Positions 1 through 7,467 of a stretch of 9,894 nucleotides of DNA are shown in pieces (positions within the stretch are counted from its first letter, which is position 1; each line of letters opens with the position of its first letter). The stretch comes from Mariprofundus sp. (GTDB lineage Bacteria; Pseudomonadota; Zetaproteobacteria; Mariprofundales; Mariprofundaceae): NCBI GenBank assembly GCA_030951095.1, contig JAUZQI010000108.1, positions 1 to 9,894 of the forward strand, in the 5' to 3' direction. The position numbers and the translations under genes were made by a program. The notes under the pieces were generated by a model. The model was not told where the DNA came from. It ran no database searches and worked only from the letters and a program-made list of their open reading frames with translations.

Positions 1-741
1 AATAATAAATCAATTGCTTGGGGTGTTGCCAGAGCAGCGCGGCGTGAGGGCGCAACGCTGGGTTTTAACTATCTCAGTGAGCAGATGGAAAAACGGGTTC
101 GACCCTTGGCCGAAAGCTTGGATGCTGAAATTATTGCGCCGATGAATGTATCGGATGAAGCCAGCATGGATGTCTTTTTTGCACAGGTAAAAGAGCAGTG
201 GGGGGGGATCGATTTTATTGTTCACTCCATTGCCTTTGCTAATAAAGATGCGTTGCGAGATGGATTTGCGAATACTTCACGTGAAGATTTTCATCTGGCT
301 TTGGATATCTCTGCATATTCTTTCATTGCCTGTGCTCAACGTGCTGTCCCCATGATGAAAGAGGGGGGAAGTTTGATTACCATGACCTATCTGGGCGGAG
401 AGCGTGCAGTACCCGGTTATGGTGTTATGGGTGTGGCCAAGGCGGCTCTGGAGGCATCAACCCGCTATCTGGCGCAGGATCTCGGCGAACGTGGTATGCG
501 AGTAAACTCGGTGTCAGCAGGGCCGATCAGGACGCTGGCTGCATCTGCAGTGGGAGATTTCCGGAAGTTAATGGATAAAAGTGCGCGTGGAGCCATGCTT
601 AAGCGCAACGTAACGCAGGAAGAGGTAGGCAATACCTGTGTGTATCTGCTCTCCGATCTGGCTTCAGGAGTGACTGGTGAACTACATTATGTCGATGCCG
701 GTTTCCATATTGGTGCCGGCGATCCGGGTATCCCGGTCTAG
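1..741 (+). CDS. fabI: Enoyl-[acyl-carrier-protein] reductase (NADH) FabI, 5'-truncated by window edge
   Basis: FabI reduces trans-2-enoyl-ACP to acyl-ACP with NAD(P)H, the last step of each cycle of type II fatty-acid synthesis in the cytoplasm. The reading frame is open from base 1 and begins at [10 protein letters not shown], the nucleotide-binding region just after the N-terminal strand, so only about 15-16 residues are missing. The 246 residues seen compare with about 260 for the family. The short-chain-dehydrogenase catalytic set of FabI is intact: Tyr130 and Tyr140 in [12 protein letters not shown] and Lys147 in [10 protein letters not shown] (window numbering), equivalent to Tyr146, Tyr156 and Lys163 of E. 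coli Fab[12 protein letters not shown] and the C-terminal YVDAGFHI strand follow. The gene ends in TAG and is followed 14 bp later by aroC, so the two are probably co-transcribed. Family identity is clear; the true start lies outside the window. Confidence 0.96.
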   Translation, partial: NNKSIAWGVARAARREGATLGFNYLSEQMEKRVRPLAESLDAEIIAPMNVSDEASMDVFFAQVKEQWGGIDFIVHSIAFANKDALRDGFANTSREDFHLALDISAYSFIACAQRAVPMMKEGGSLITMTYLGGERAVPGYGVMGVAKAALEASTRYLAQDLGERGMRVNSVSAGPIRTLAASAVGDFRKLMDKSARGAMLKRNVTQEEVGNTCVYLLSDLASGVTGELHYVDAGFHIGAGDPGIPV

Positions 742-755
742 AGGGGAACCCGCTG

Positions 756-1817
756 ATGTCAGGTTCAAGTTGTGGACAGATTTTCCGCCTGAGCACAGCC
801 GGCGAATCACATGGCGCGGCACTGGTGGCGGTTGTTGAAGGTTGTCCGGCCGGGCTGTCATTAAATGAGGCTGATTTGCAACCCGATTTGGATCGGCGCA
901 AGCCCGGTCAGTCAAAATATACCAGCCAGCGCCGTGAAGCAGATGAAGTGGAAATCCTTTCCGGTGTATTTGAAGGGGTCACTACAGGTTGTCCGATTGG
1001 TTTGCTGATCCGCAATACCGATCAGCGTAGCAAAGACTATTCTGACATCAAGGACAAATTCCGTCCCGGGCATGCCGATTTTACCTATTTTGAAAAGTAC
1101 GGCCTGCGTGATTATCGCGGCGGTGGACGGTCTTCGGCACGTGAAACTGCCATGCGTGTAGCTGCTGGAGGCATTGCCAAAAAACTGTTGTCTGAATCAG
1201 GTATTTCGGTGCTGGGATGGGTGGATCAGATCGGTCCGATCAAAATTGATGCTGCTCGATTTAACGCCGATGAAATCAGTAATAATCCGTTTTTCTGTCC
1301 AGATGCGGAAGCTGCAGTCGAGATGGCCGAGTTCATGGATGGGCTACGCAAAGATGGTGATTCTATTGGCGCGGCAGTTTGCGTTGAAGCGCATGGTATG
1401 ATTCCGGGTCTGGGTGAACCGGTATTTGACCGACTCGATGCCGATATTGCCAAGGCACTGATGAATATACCGGCCGCCAAGGCTGTGGAGATTGGGGACG
1501 GTTTTGCCTGTGTGGAGTCCAGAGGTTCTGAATTCGGTGATGCAATACGTACTAATGGCTTTCAGAGTAACCATGCTGGCGGTATTCTCGGCGGAATTTC
1601 AAATGGCGATACCATTCTCGCCCGCATGATGCTGAAGCCTACCTCATCTATTCTTAAAGCGCGTCCGACCATCGATATCCATGGCGATGAAACCGAGATT
1701 ATTACCAAAGGTCGTCATGATCCCTGTGTGGGAATTCGTGCCGTCCCGATTGCAGAGGCCATGCTGGCGCTAACCTTGGCTGACCATCTGTTAAGACATC
1801 GAGCCAGTCGATTGTAA
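756..1817 (+). CDS. aroC: Chorismate synthase AroC
   Basis: AroC converts 5-enolpyruvylshikimate 3-phosphate to chorismate using reduced FMN, the seventh and last step of the shikimate pathway, in the cytoplasm. The 353-residue length is typical of the family. Visible signatures are GESHG (residues 16-20), the [10 protein letters not shown] segment, [17 protein letters not shown] (the second family signature, binding FMN and phosphate), KPTSSI, and the C-terminal [18 protein letters not shown]. The ATG at 756 has a strong Shine-Dalgarno stretch GAGGGG at 741-746, nine bases upstream, which overlaps the end of fabI; this supports both the start and linkage to fabI. There is no sign of damage. 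AroC next to FabI joins two unrelated housekeeping pathways, so the linkage probably reflects operon packing and not a shared function. Confidence 0.97.
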   Translation: MSGSSCGQIFRLSTAGESHGAALVAVVEGCPAGLSLNEADLQPDLDRRKPGQSKYTSQRREADEVEILSGVFEGVTTGCPIGLLIRNTDQRSKDYSDIKDKFRPGHADFTYFEKYGLRDYRGGGRSSARETAMRVAAGGIAKKLLSESGISVLGWVDQIGPIKIDAARFNADEISNNPFFCPDAEAAVEMAEFMDGLRKDGDSIGAAVCVEAHGMIPGLGEPVFDRLDADIAKALMNIPAAKAVEIGDGFACVESRGSEFGDAIRTNGFQSNHAGGILGGISNGDTILARMMLKPTSSILKARPTIDIHGDETEIITKGRHDPCVGIRAVPIAEAMLALTLADHLLRHRASRL

Positions 1818-1845
1818 GCTTAAAAACGCAGGATATATTATGAGG

Positions 1846-1871
1846 GAGCGTCTCTTTCTTTCTGAGCGCTC
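1846..1871. terminator. Bulged hairpin between convergent aroC and mlaA, possible terminator
   Basis: In the 59-bp gap between the converging aroC and mlaA-like genes, GAGCG-T-CTC (1846-1854) pairs with GAGCGCTC (1864-1871), giving an 8-bp stem with one bulged T and a 9-base pyrimidine loop. The right arm contains the palindrome TGAGCGCTCA. Neither side has an immediate T run, so it is weak as an intrinsic terminator. Its place between convergent genes is the main support. Confidence 0.35.
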
Positions 1872-1876
1872 ACACT

Positions 1877-3049
1877 TTATTCCTTGTCCCTGCCGTTGCT
1901 GATTTCCAACCATGCGCCGGTCAGGCCGGTGAGTGTTTTGAGTTTATTCATTGCAGCTGTTGCTTCTGCCTTGCTGGTATAACTGCCTGCACGCAGGCGA
2001 TACCATTTCCGATGATCCAGTGTGACTGGATAAATGTCACTGTGAACGCCGAGTTTTGCAATATGGCCCTGTTCTGCTGCAGCTTCAGCTTCGGAATAAT
2101 GGGATGACAGAAAAAGCACATATTTTCGGTGTACACTGACAAGTTTGGAAGTAAGTGGTGCAGTTGTTATGTCGGATTGCAACTGGATTTGTGCGCCTTG
2201 GGGCGTTGGTGACGAAACGGATGCAGGTGGTATGGGGGCAGCAATGTCATCTGGCGGAGTACTGTCCAGACGGATTCTGGTTTTCGGCTGAGTTGGTTCG
2301 CTATCGAAATCATCATCTTCGAAATCGTCTTCTTCAAAGCCGTCATCTTCACTTAGCGGTGTCGGCGGATTGCCATCGTAGATCAGGTATTCGCGTCGTT
2401 GCCGCCATGCTTCGCGTGTAAATATATAAGGATCCAGTGACAGTTCATCTCGCATATCCGATGCGCTGAGTAGTTGAGCACGCTCATCGATATATTTGAG
2501 TACAGTCACCGGAATGGTAACATAGGGAGCCAGTACGAATCCGGCCCAGAACAATGGATCTGTTGCCGTCGCCGTTAAAAAATCAGATGTGTTGCGTGCA
2601 GAATTAGGCCCCATAAGCGGATAGACAATATAGGTTCCTTGCCCAACACCCCATGTTGCCAGGGTTTGGCCAAAATCCTCTTCATGACTTTCAAAGCCCA
2701 TCGATGAGGCGACATCCACCAGCCCACCGATACCCAGAGTTGAATTAATCAAAAAACGCATTAAATCCAGAAAGCCCTGTTGCCCTTTACCCTGTAAAAA
2801 ATCGTTTAGCACAGTATTCATGTATGTACTGTTATCGTAGAAATTGGATACTGCAGTGCGCATCGGCTTGGGAACCACCGCTGTATAGCCCTTTGCCAAT
2901 GGTTTCAGGCTAACCCGATCAATGCTGTCGTTGACCTTGTCGGTGACCCGGTTTGTGGATTCGATGGGGTCATGGTGGTTCTGTGTAGTAGCACAGGAAG
3001 TGAGCATGAGCGCCAGTAAGAGTATGAGTAGGTGAAAGGGATGCCTCAT
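1877..3049 (-). CDS. mlaA: MlaA (VacJ) family lipoprotein with C-terminal SPOR domain
   Basis: MlaA is the outer-membrane lipoprotein that removes phospholipids from the outer leaflet and passes them to periplasmic MlaC for return to the inner membrane. The 390-residue product starts with a lipoprotein signal (hydrophobic residues 6-16, lipobox LTSC with Cys19). Residues about 27-225 are the MlaA domain: DPIESTNR, FLQGKGQQGFLDLMRFLINSTLGIGG, the GVGQGTYIVYPLMGP block, and the closing LDPYIFTREAWRQRREYL. A very acidic stretch (234-250, EDDGFEEDDFEDDDFD) and a Pro/Ser/Thr linker (about 251-300) follow. Residues about 305-385 look like a SPOR peptidoglycan-binding domain, with the repeated strand-helix pattern including KWYRLRAGSYTSKAEA. 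E. coli MlaA is about 250 residues and lacks the SPOR part. The frame is open throughout, so this is a fusion and not a frameshift artefact. No mlaB-F genes are in the window. Homology to the MlaA half is clear; the SPOR call rests on pattern recognition. Confidence 0.9.
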   Translation of the reverse strand: MRHPFHLLILLLALMLTSCATTQNHHDPIESTNRVTDKVNDSIDRVSLKPLAKGYTAVVPKPMRTAVSNFYDNSTYMNTVLNDFLQGKGQQGFLDLMRFLINSTLGIGGLVDVASSMGFESHEEDFGQTLATWGVGQGTYIVYPLMGPNSARNTSDFLTATATDPLFWAGFVLAPYVTIPVTVLKYIDERAQLLSASDMRDELSLDPYIFTREAWRQRREYLIYDGNPPTPLSEDDGFEEDDFEDDDFDSEPTQPKTRIRLDSTPPDDIAAPIPPASVSSPTPQGAQIQLQSDITTAPLTSKLVSVHRKYVLFLSSHYSEAEAAAEQGHIAKLGVHSDIYPVTLDHRKWYRLRAGSYTSKAEATAAMNKLKTLTGLTGAWLEISNGRDKE

Positions 3050-3279
3050 GATTCCGGATTATGCCTTGTCTACTAATGATTACACAACAAACAGTTTTCA
3101 CCAGAGCCAGTTGCAAAAGTCTGAGTGGATGCGTTGCAATCCCACTTCGAGTGCGTTTTTGGAATGGAATGAGGAGCATGGTGGTTCCATTCTCCGAAAT
3201 TCCAGTTCGACAATGCGCCGGAGTGGGGAAGCAAATCGCCGTTCGTGATACTTTTGCAAGTGGCTCACCAGTGGTTATA
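3050..3279. other. 230-bp intergenic region between tas and mlaA
   Basis: No convincing gene is seen here. Plus-strand open frames (for example from 3048 and 3061) show no recognisable protein and overlap flanking genes. The region should hold the mlaA promoter, but no convincing -35/-10 pair was found. An inverted repeat GAATGGAA (3162-3169) / TTCCATTC (3185-3192) with a 15-base loop is present. It has no T run on the minus-strand side, so it does not look like a terminator for tas. Confidence 0.5.
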
Positions 3280-4320
3280 TTATGGACACGGGTTGGGGTG
3301 ACGGTGGTGTATGTGTTCAATGTCAGCTAAACATGCATCAGGCAGGATTATATCCCGGCTGGAGATATTATTGGCCAATTGATTCAGACTGGTTGCACCA
3401 ATGATAGTGGCACAAACAAACGGTTGTTGACGTATAAATGCCAGCGCCATTTGCGCCGGATTAAGGCCGTACTTCTCAGCTACACTAATGTAACCTCTGA
3501 TCGCTTGTTCGGCTTCAGGATTGGAATAGCGGGTATAGTGCTTAAACAGCGTTAACCTTGTACCGGCAGGTTGATTGCCATCGAGATATTTCCCCGACAG
3601 AACGCCGAAAGCCAGCGGTGAATAAGCCAGCAATCCGGTGTGTTCACGGCAGGCTATTTCGGCCAGGCCGATTTCAAATGAGCGGTTGAGCAGGTTGTAC
3701 GGATTTTGAATAGACGCGATACGTGGGAAGCCTTGCATCTCGGATAGATGCAGATACTGGGTAGCGCCCCAAGGTGTTTCATTGGAGATGCCGATATGGC
3801 GTACTTTTCCGGCTTGCAGCAGTTTTTGCATGGCGGCCAGCGTTTCTTCAATCGGTACTGCCGATTCATTAATCCCGTGTTGATAACCAAGTTTGCCGAA
3901 GAAATTGGTGTTTCGGTCTGGCCAGTGTGTTTGATAAAGGTCGATGTAATCGGTTTTCAATCTTTTGAGTGAGGCTTCACAAGCGGCGATGATATTTTGT
4001 TCATCTAGTCGGGCTTTCCCGTGGCGTATATGCCGGCACCAACCGGTCGGGCCACATACCTTGGAAGCGAGAATGATATCGTGCCGTTTGCCTGTTTTAC
4101 CGAACCAGTTGCCGATGATTTCTTCTGTACGGCCATACGTTTCTGCTTTTGGGGGGATGGCATAAAGCTCAGCGGTATCAAAAAAATTAATGCCATGCTC
4201 CAGAGCATATTCCATCTGTGAAGAGGCTCCCTCTGCGCTATTTTGCTCTCCCCATGTCATGGTGCCCAGGCAAATTTCACTCACCTCCAGCTTTGTTTTT
4301 CCAAGCTGATTGTAATTCAT
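3280..4320 (-). CDS. tas: Aldo/keto reductase, Tas family
   Basis: This is an NADP(H)-dependent aldo-keto reductase of the Tas type, a cytoplasmic TIM-barrel enzyme. E. coli Tas was found through its effect on tyrosine-auxotroph growth in starving cells; its natural substrate is not settled, so none is assigned here. The 346 residues match E. coli Tas in length. The N-terminal LEVSEICLGTMTWGEQNS, the KLGYQHG segment, the IQNPYNLLNRSFE block and the C-terminal IIGATSLNQLANNI all read as Tas. The catalytic tetrad is complete: Asp48 (FFDTAELY), Tyr53, Lys87 (ASKV) and His132 (YQTHWP). The ATG overlaps the def stop by 4 bp (ATGA), which indicates translational coupling to def. It is the last gene of the tight cluster; 230 bp separate it from mlaA. 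Confidence 0.93.
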   Translation of the reverse strand: MNYNQLGKTKLEVSEICLGTMTWGEQNSAEGASSQMEYALEHGINFFDTAELYAIPPKAETYGRTEEIIGNWFGKTGKRHDIILASKVCGPTGWCRHIRHGKARLDEQNIIAACEASLKRLKTDYIDLYQTHWPDRNTNFFGKLGYQHGINESAVPIEETLAAMQKLLQAGKVRHIGISNETPWGATQYLHLSEMQGFPRIASIQNPYNLLNRSFEIGLAEIACREHTGLLAYSPLAFGVLSGKYLDGNQPAGTRLTLFKHYTRYSNPEAEQAIRGYISVAEKYGLNPAQMALAFIRQQPFVCATIIGATSLNQLANNISSRDIILPDACLADIEHIHHRHPNPCP

Positions 4321-4814
4321 GTGGACAATCTTCTGACCAGACTTTTGCTGGAAACTACCCGGTCAATAAACAGGATGCCGTCGAGATGATCGATTTCATG
4401 CTGGATGACGCGGGCTTCAAAACCACTGGCTGTGATTTTGTGTCTGATGCCTTGTGGGTCATGATAACTGACAGTAATTTTGGCAGCACGTGGCACCATG
4501 CCTACCCAGTCGGGCACTGAAAGGCAGCCTTCACGCCCCAGCTTTTCTCCACTGCCTGATTCGATGGCCGGATTGGCCATGTATAACAGGCCGTGATGCT
4601 TGCAGGGCCTGAGGCTTTCTCTGCAGTCCACGATAATGAAACGTCTGTTATCTCCAATCTGTGGAGCAGCAATACCTATACCGCCGATACCGGCACGCAT
4701 GGTTTGCTCCAGTTGTGCAAACTGCGTTGCAAGGTTTGGATCAAAACTTGTGATGGTGGTTGATATCTGGCGCAGTCGTTGGTCGGGATGCACCAGAATT
4801 TTCTGAACAGGCAA
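4317..4814 (-). CDS. def: Peptide deformylase Def
   Basis: Def removes the N-formyl group from nascent proteins at the ribosome exit, using Fe2+ in most bacterial enzymes. The 165-residue product has all three family motifs: GIGIAAPQ (residues 45-52), EGCLS with metal ligand Cys97, and QHEIDH with ligands His139 and His143 and catalytic Glu140. The N-terminus MPVQKILVHPDQRLR fits the usual family start, and the first codon there is TTG. I saw no good Shine-Dalgarno sequence before it; the gene starts 14 bp after the gcvR-like stop, so re-initiation or coupling is likely. It overlaps tas by 4 bp downstream. Its common partner fmt is not adjacent, so this could be the main deformylase in an unusual place or a second copy. 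Confidence 0.93.
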   Translation of the reverse strand: MPVQKILVHPDQRLRQISTTITSFDPNLATQFAQLEQTMRAGIGGIGIAAPQIGDNRRFIIVDCRESLRPCKHHGLLYMANPAIESGSGEKLGREGCLSVPDWVGMVPRAAKITVSYHDPQGIRHKITASGFEARVIQHEIDHLDGILFIDRVVSSKSLVRRLST

Positions 4815-4828
4815 CGGCTAGTCAGGGA

Positions 4829-5362
4829 CTACAGAACTGCATCATCGAGTGCGTGCAGATCCACATCAATACCGATTTTTCCGGCAACATCGTTCAGCGC
4901 CGATTTCATGGTATCACCCTGATTGCCGGCAGCTACTTCCAGTACCATCATGTAGACTTGGCCATGTTTTGAATCGCGTGACTGGGTGGACACATCCACA
5001 ATTGAAACACCCAGCGTTGCCAAGGTATTTGTGACTGCGAAGACAATGCCGACCTTGTCTGCCCCATGCACAGTAATCACATGATCCGGTTCCAGTGGCG
5101 GGGTGCTTGCTTCCTCATCGGAGATGGTTTGCGACTGAACGGTTAATCGGGTGCGTTGCTCCAGTTCAGCCAATGCCGCTTTTAGTTCGCCAAGACTGAT
5201 GTCTTCAGACAAATGTACAATGAGCATCATGGTGAATCGACCACGCAGGGCGGTCATTGATGAGTCTTCGATGTTGGCATTCAGATGCTGCAATGCCTCT
5301 GCTACATCGCGAACAATACCGGGGCGATCACGACCTGAAATGGATAATAGTACGTTGGACAT
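4829..5362 (-). CDS. gcvR: GcvR-like protein with two ACT domains
   Basis: GcvR in E. coli binds the activator GcvA and represses the glycine-cleavage operon when glycine is low; ACT domains usually bind amino acids. The 177-residue protein (E. coli GcvR is about 190) has one ACT-like unit at residues 1-75 (LLSISGRDRPGIVRDVAEAL, then NIEDSSMTALRGRFTMMLIV) and a second at about 92-170 (ITVHGADKVGIVFAVTNTLA, then VDVSTQSRDSKHGQVYMMVL). There is no DNA-binding domain. The ATG at 5362 has a strong AGGAG five bases upstream. No gcvA or gcvTHP lies nearby, so the target is unproven; the symbol marks family resemblance. The 90-bp gap to iscA could hold its own promoter. It is followed by def after 14 bp. 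Confidence 0.82.
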   Translation of the reverse strand: MSNVLLSISGRDRPGIVRDVAEALQHLNANIEDSSMTALRGRFTMMLIVHLSEDISLGELKAALAELEQRTRLTVQSQTISDEEASTPPLEPDHVITVHGADKVGIVFAVTNTLATLGVSIVDVSTQSRDSKHGQVYMMVLEVAAGNQGDTMKSALNDVAGKIGIDVDLHALDDAVL

Positions 5363-5425
5363 GGCAACTCCTTTTAAAGAATGGGGTTAGCCTAGCTTGC
5401 CTGACGAAAAAGAGAATAGAATCAG

Positions 5426-5455
5426 CTTGGATATGAATCACTTGGACATGAATCA
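5426..5455 (-). repeat. Tandem 15-bp direct repeat spanning the iscA stop codon
   Basis: On the plus strand CTTGGATATGAATCA (5426-5440) is followed directly by CTTGGACATGAATCA (5441-5455), differing at one base. In the iscA direction each copy begins with TGA in the iscA frame: the first is the stop codon, the second an in-frame back-up stop 15 bases later. It looks like a local slippage duplication. Confidence 0.8.
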
Positions 5456-5776
5456 GACCGAAAATGATTCGCCGCAGCCGCAAGCTCCTTTCTGATTTGG
5501 ATTATGATAGACAAATCCCGAAGTGAGTATGTCCTGCTGAAAATCCAGTCTCAGGCCATTTAATGCTGTTGAATAAGACTCTGCATCCACATACAGGTCG
5601 AAATCTTCATATGATTTCACCAGATCACCGGTTCGGGGTGCATCGATGGTTTCCATCACATCTTCCAGGCCGGAACATCCAGCTGGACGCACGGCAAGGC
5701 GAAGGCCGTTGTTTTGTGCATCTGCCAGTATTTTTTTTATTCTGGCAATCGCTGCCGATGTTAATTCAATATCCAC
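5453..5776 (-). CDS. iscA: A-type iron-sulphur carrier protein (IscA/ErpA family)
   Basis: A-type carriers accept Fe-S clusters, or iron, from scaffold proteins and deliver them to apo-enzymes in the cytoplasm. The three family cysteines are present: Cys34 in RPAGCSG and Cys99/Cys101 in the C-terminal CGCGESF. I chose the GTG at 5776 over the TTG at 5788: GGAG at 5783-5786 lies six bases before the GTG, the protein is then 107 residues (as E. coli IscA), and the cysteine positions match E. coli Cys35, Cys99 and Cys101 almost exactly. The TTG reading would add four residues, MEIK. It lies 15 bp after the cysteine desulfurase gene, in the same presumed operon. IscA and ErpA cannot be separated with certainty by eye; the link to iscS/iscR favours IscA. 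Confidence 0.92.
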   Translation of the reverse strand: MDIELTSAAIARIKKILADAQNNGLRLAVRPAGCSGLEDVMETIDAPRTGDLVKSYEDFDLYVDAESYSTALNGLRLDFQQDILTSGFVYHNPNQKGACGCGESFSV

Positions 5777-5782
5777 TTTAAT

Positions 5783-5786
5783 CTCC
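5783..5786 (-). promoter_or_regulatory. Ribosome binding site (GGAG) deciding the iscA GTG start
   Basis: GGAG on the minus strand lies six bases before the GTG at 5776. It falls inside codons 1-2 of the alternative TTG reading, so it can only serve the GTG. Confidence 0.65.
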
Positions 5787-5791
5787 AAGAT

Positions 5792-6922
5792 TTATGCCGC
5801 CGGACCAGCCATTCCTTTTAGCCGGTTGCAACTGCTAACCAGTGCAGTCACCAGTGCATGGGCATCTTCGCTACTGTTTCCCGGCCCGAAACTGACCAGG
5901 ATTGAACTGCGTGCTACCGATTCATTGAGCCCCATGGACAGCAGCACATGGGATGCTTCGCGTTTACCCGATGAGCAGGCCGAACCGGATGCCACTGCAA
6001 AGCCGGCCAGATCAAGTTGCATCAACAGGGTTTCACCATCCATGCCCGGTAAAATAATCAAGCTGGTATTGGCAGCACGTGGTGCATGTTCAGATATAAT
6101 TCGCACCTTGGGAATCTGAATTTTCAGTTGTTGTTCAAAAGTATCGCGAATCGAGCCAAGGGCAGTGAAATCTATTTCGCCAAGAGCAGCAGCAAAAGCT
6201 GCGATGCCCGGTACGTTTTCAGTACCTGAACGGCGGCCACGCTCCTGTCCGCCACCAGGAGTCAGTTCCTGTAATTTTACACCGCGACGTACCAGCAGGG
6301 CGCCTACCCCTTTGAGCCCGCCAATCTTGTGGGCTGACAAACTCATGAAATCAACCCCCAGTTTCTGAAAATTGACCGGTATTTTTCCCAGCGCCTGCAC
6401 TGCATCAACCAGCATTGGAATGCCATGTCTTCTGCAATGTTCTGCTACTTCTTGTACAGGCTGGATGGCTCCACTCTCATTATTAATTAGCATCATGCAG
6501 ACCAGAAGCGTGTCACCATTGATTGCCGCAATCATACTCTCAGTTGTTACGATGCCATTTTTATCCGGTCGCACGAATACGATATCAAGACCCTGTTCGG
6601 ACATGCGCTGTAATGGTTTTAATACGGCAGGGTGTTCGATGGCCGTGCATACCACGCGCCCGGATTTAGCTGACTCCAGCACGCTGTGAATAGCAATATT
6701 GTCCGCTTCTGTGCCGCCGGATGTGAATACAATACTGCCGGATTCGCAGTCAATAAATTTTGCCAGTTTGTCCCGTGAATCATCCACGACACGACGGGCG
6801 GCACGTCCAGCCCAATGCAGGCTGGATGGATTGCCTGGAGCCTCTGTAGCGGCCTGATTTACCGCATCAAGTGCGGCTGCAACAGGAGGGCAGGTGGCAT
6901 TGAAGTCAAGATACCGCTTCAA
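5792..6922 (-). CDS. iscS: Cysteine desulfurase, IscS/NifS family, with Arg-to-Leu change at the substrate-binding position
   Basis: This PLP enzyme takes sulphur from L-cysteine, giving alanine and an enzyme persulfide for Fe-S cluster and thio-cofactor synthesis. Key residues in the 376-residue protein are GNPSS near the N-terminus, TSGGTEADN (68-75), His97 in the EHPAV motif stacking on PLP, Asp173 and Gln176 (DAVQ), the PLP lysine Lys199 (SAHK), GRRSGTENV, and the persulfide Cys316 in a loop ASGSACSSGK, as in group I (IscS/NifS) enzymes. At residues 341-346 the sequence reads ILVSFG where the family has an Arg at the second position (E. coli IscS reads IRFSLG), so the Arg that binds the substrate carboxylate appears replaced by Leu342. 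The start is TTG: an in-frame TGA lies two codons upstream and YLDFNAT is the usual N-terminus. The gene overlaps iscR by 17 bp, implying translational coupling. There is no iscU beside it. Confidence 0.93.
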   Translation of the reverse strand: MKRYLDFNATCPPVAAALDAVNQAATEAPGNPSSLHWAGRAARRVVDDSRDKLAKFIDCESGSIVFTSGGTEADNIAIHSVLESAKSGRVVCTAIEHPAVLKPLQRMSEQGLDIVFVRPDKNGIVTTESMIAAINGDTLLVCMMLINNESGAIQPVQEVAEHCRRHGIPMLVDAVQALGKIPVNFQKLGVDFMSLSAHKIGGLKGVGALLVRRGVKLQELTPGGGQERGRRSGTENVPGIAAFAAALGEIDFTALGSIRDTFEQQLKIQIPKVRIISEHAPRAANTSLIILPGMDGETLLMQLDLAGFAVASGSACSSGKREASHVLLSMGLNESVARSSILVSFGPGNSSEDAHALVTALVSSCNRLKGMAGPAA

Positions 6923-7400
6923 TTTTCACGGTACCTTCAGGAAGTTTGTTTGATGCCAGATAGTCTTCGACTTTGCCCAGTTCAATATGATCCAACTCTG
7001 CGTCTTTGGCACACACCTGCTCCAGACTGACAGCATCGAGAAAACGGTAAATATGGAGGCCGAGCGATTCCCAAAGCTGATGCGTATCACAACGGTTTCC
7101 ACGATGGCAACCTCGTACGCCATTCTCGCACATCGTGGTACGTACCGGCTCATTCACTGCACGAATGATTTCAGCAATAGAAATTTCTTCGGCTGTTTTT
7201 GCCAGCAAGTAACCACCGCCCGGTCCACGCACAGATTTGACCAGTCCACCTTCACGCAAGCAGCGGAATAACTGTTCAAGATAAGATAACGAAATAAACT
7301 GGCGTTCCGAAATAGCGGCCAGTGTTACCGGGCCATCCTGCTGTTTGTTTAAATCAACCATTGCTGAAACGGCATAACGTCCTTTACTTGTTAATCGCAT
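6906..7400 (-). CDS. iscR: Fe-S cluster-sensing transcription regulator IscR (Rrf2 family)
   Basis: IscR binds a [2Fe-2S] cluster and, in that form, represses the isc operon at type-1 sites; the apo form acts at type-2 sites. The product has an N-terminal winged helix (MRLTSKGRYAV, ISLSYLEQLF recognition helix with the conserved Glu, then SVRGPGGGYLL wing). The cluster ligands are Cys91, Cys98, Cys104 and His107, as C-x6-C-x5-C-x2-H; E. coli has Cys92/98/104 and His107 with x5 in the first gap. I chose the ATG at 7400, giving 164 residues, over the upstream ATG at 7412: GGAGG at 7406-7410 is five bases from the former, and homologues begin MRLTSKGRYAV. A type-1 operator sits in its promoter, so autoregulation is expected. 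Its 3' end overlaps the iscS-like start. Confidence 0.95.
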   Translation of the reverse strand: MRLTSKGRYAVSAMVDLNKQQDGPVTLAAISERQFISLSYLEQLFRCLREGGLVKSVRGPGGGYLLAKTAEEISIAEIIRAVNEPVRTTMCENGVRGCHRGNRCDTHQLWESLGLHIYRFLDAVSLEQVCAKDAELDHIELGKVEDYLASNKLPEGTVKIEAVS

Positions 7401-7405
7401 CTCTG

Positions 7406-7410
7406 CCTCC
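7406..7410 (-). promoter_or_regulatory. Ribosome binding site (GGAGG) deciding the iscR start
   Basis: GGAGG on the minus strand is five bases before the ATG at 7400 and directly overlaps the alternative ATG at 7412, so it supports only the shorter reading of iscR. Confidence 0.75.
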
Positions 7411-7439
7411 ATTGTACAATAACCATATTAGAGGGTCGG

Positions 7440-7467
7440 ATATTATAAAGCCGACTATTTTAGTCAA
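7440..7467 (-). promoter_or_regulatory. Candidate iscR promoter
   Basis: On the minus strand TTGACT (7462-7467) is followed by TATAAT (7442-7447) after 14 bases, or by the weaker TAATAT (7440-7445) after 16. The 14-base spacing is short and 16 is closer to ideal, so the exact -10 is uncertain. The TTGACT lies inside the IscR operator, as expected for a promoter repressed by IscR. The leader to the iscR ATG would be roughly 30 bases. Confidence 0.6.

Noticed and set aside
3141..3157. Short CACT-TCG-AGTG hairpin followed by a T run, as a plus-strand terminator
   Set aside because: The stem is only four base pairs and no plus-strand gene lies upstream to be terminated.
3162..3192. GAATGGAA/TTCCATTC hairpin as the tas terminator
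   Set aside because: In the minus-strand direction it is followed by an A run, not a T run, and the loop is long.
3048..3330. Two overlapping plus-strand open frames (66 and 89 residues) in the tas-mlaA gap
   Set aside because: They have no convincing ribosome binding site or conserved motif, and they run into mlaA or tas on the other strand.
5646..6119. 157-residue plus-strand open frame
   Set aside because: It is opposite the iscA and iscS-like genes, with low-complexity composition and no family resemblance.
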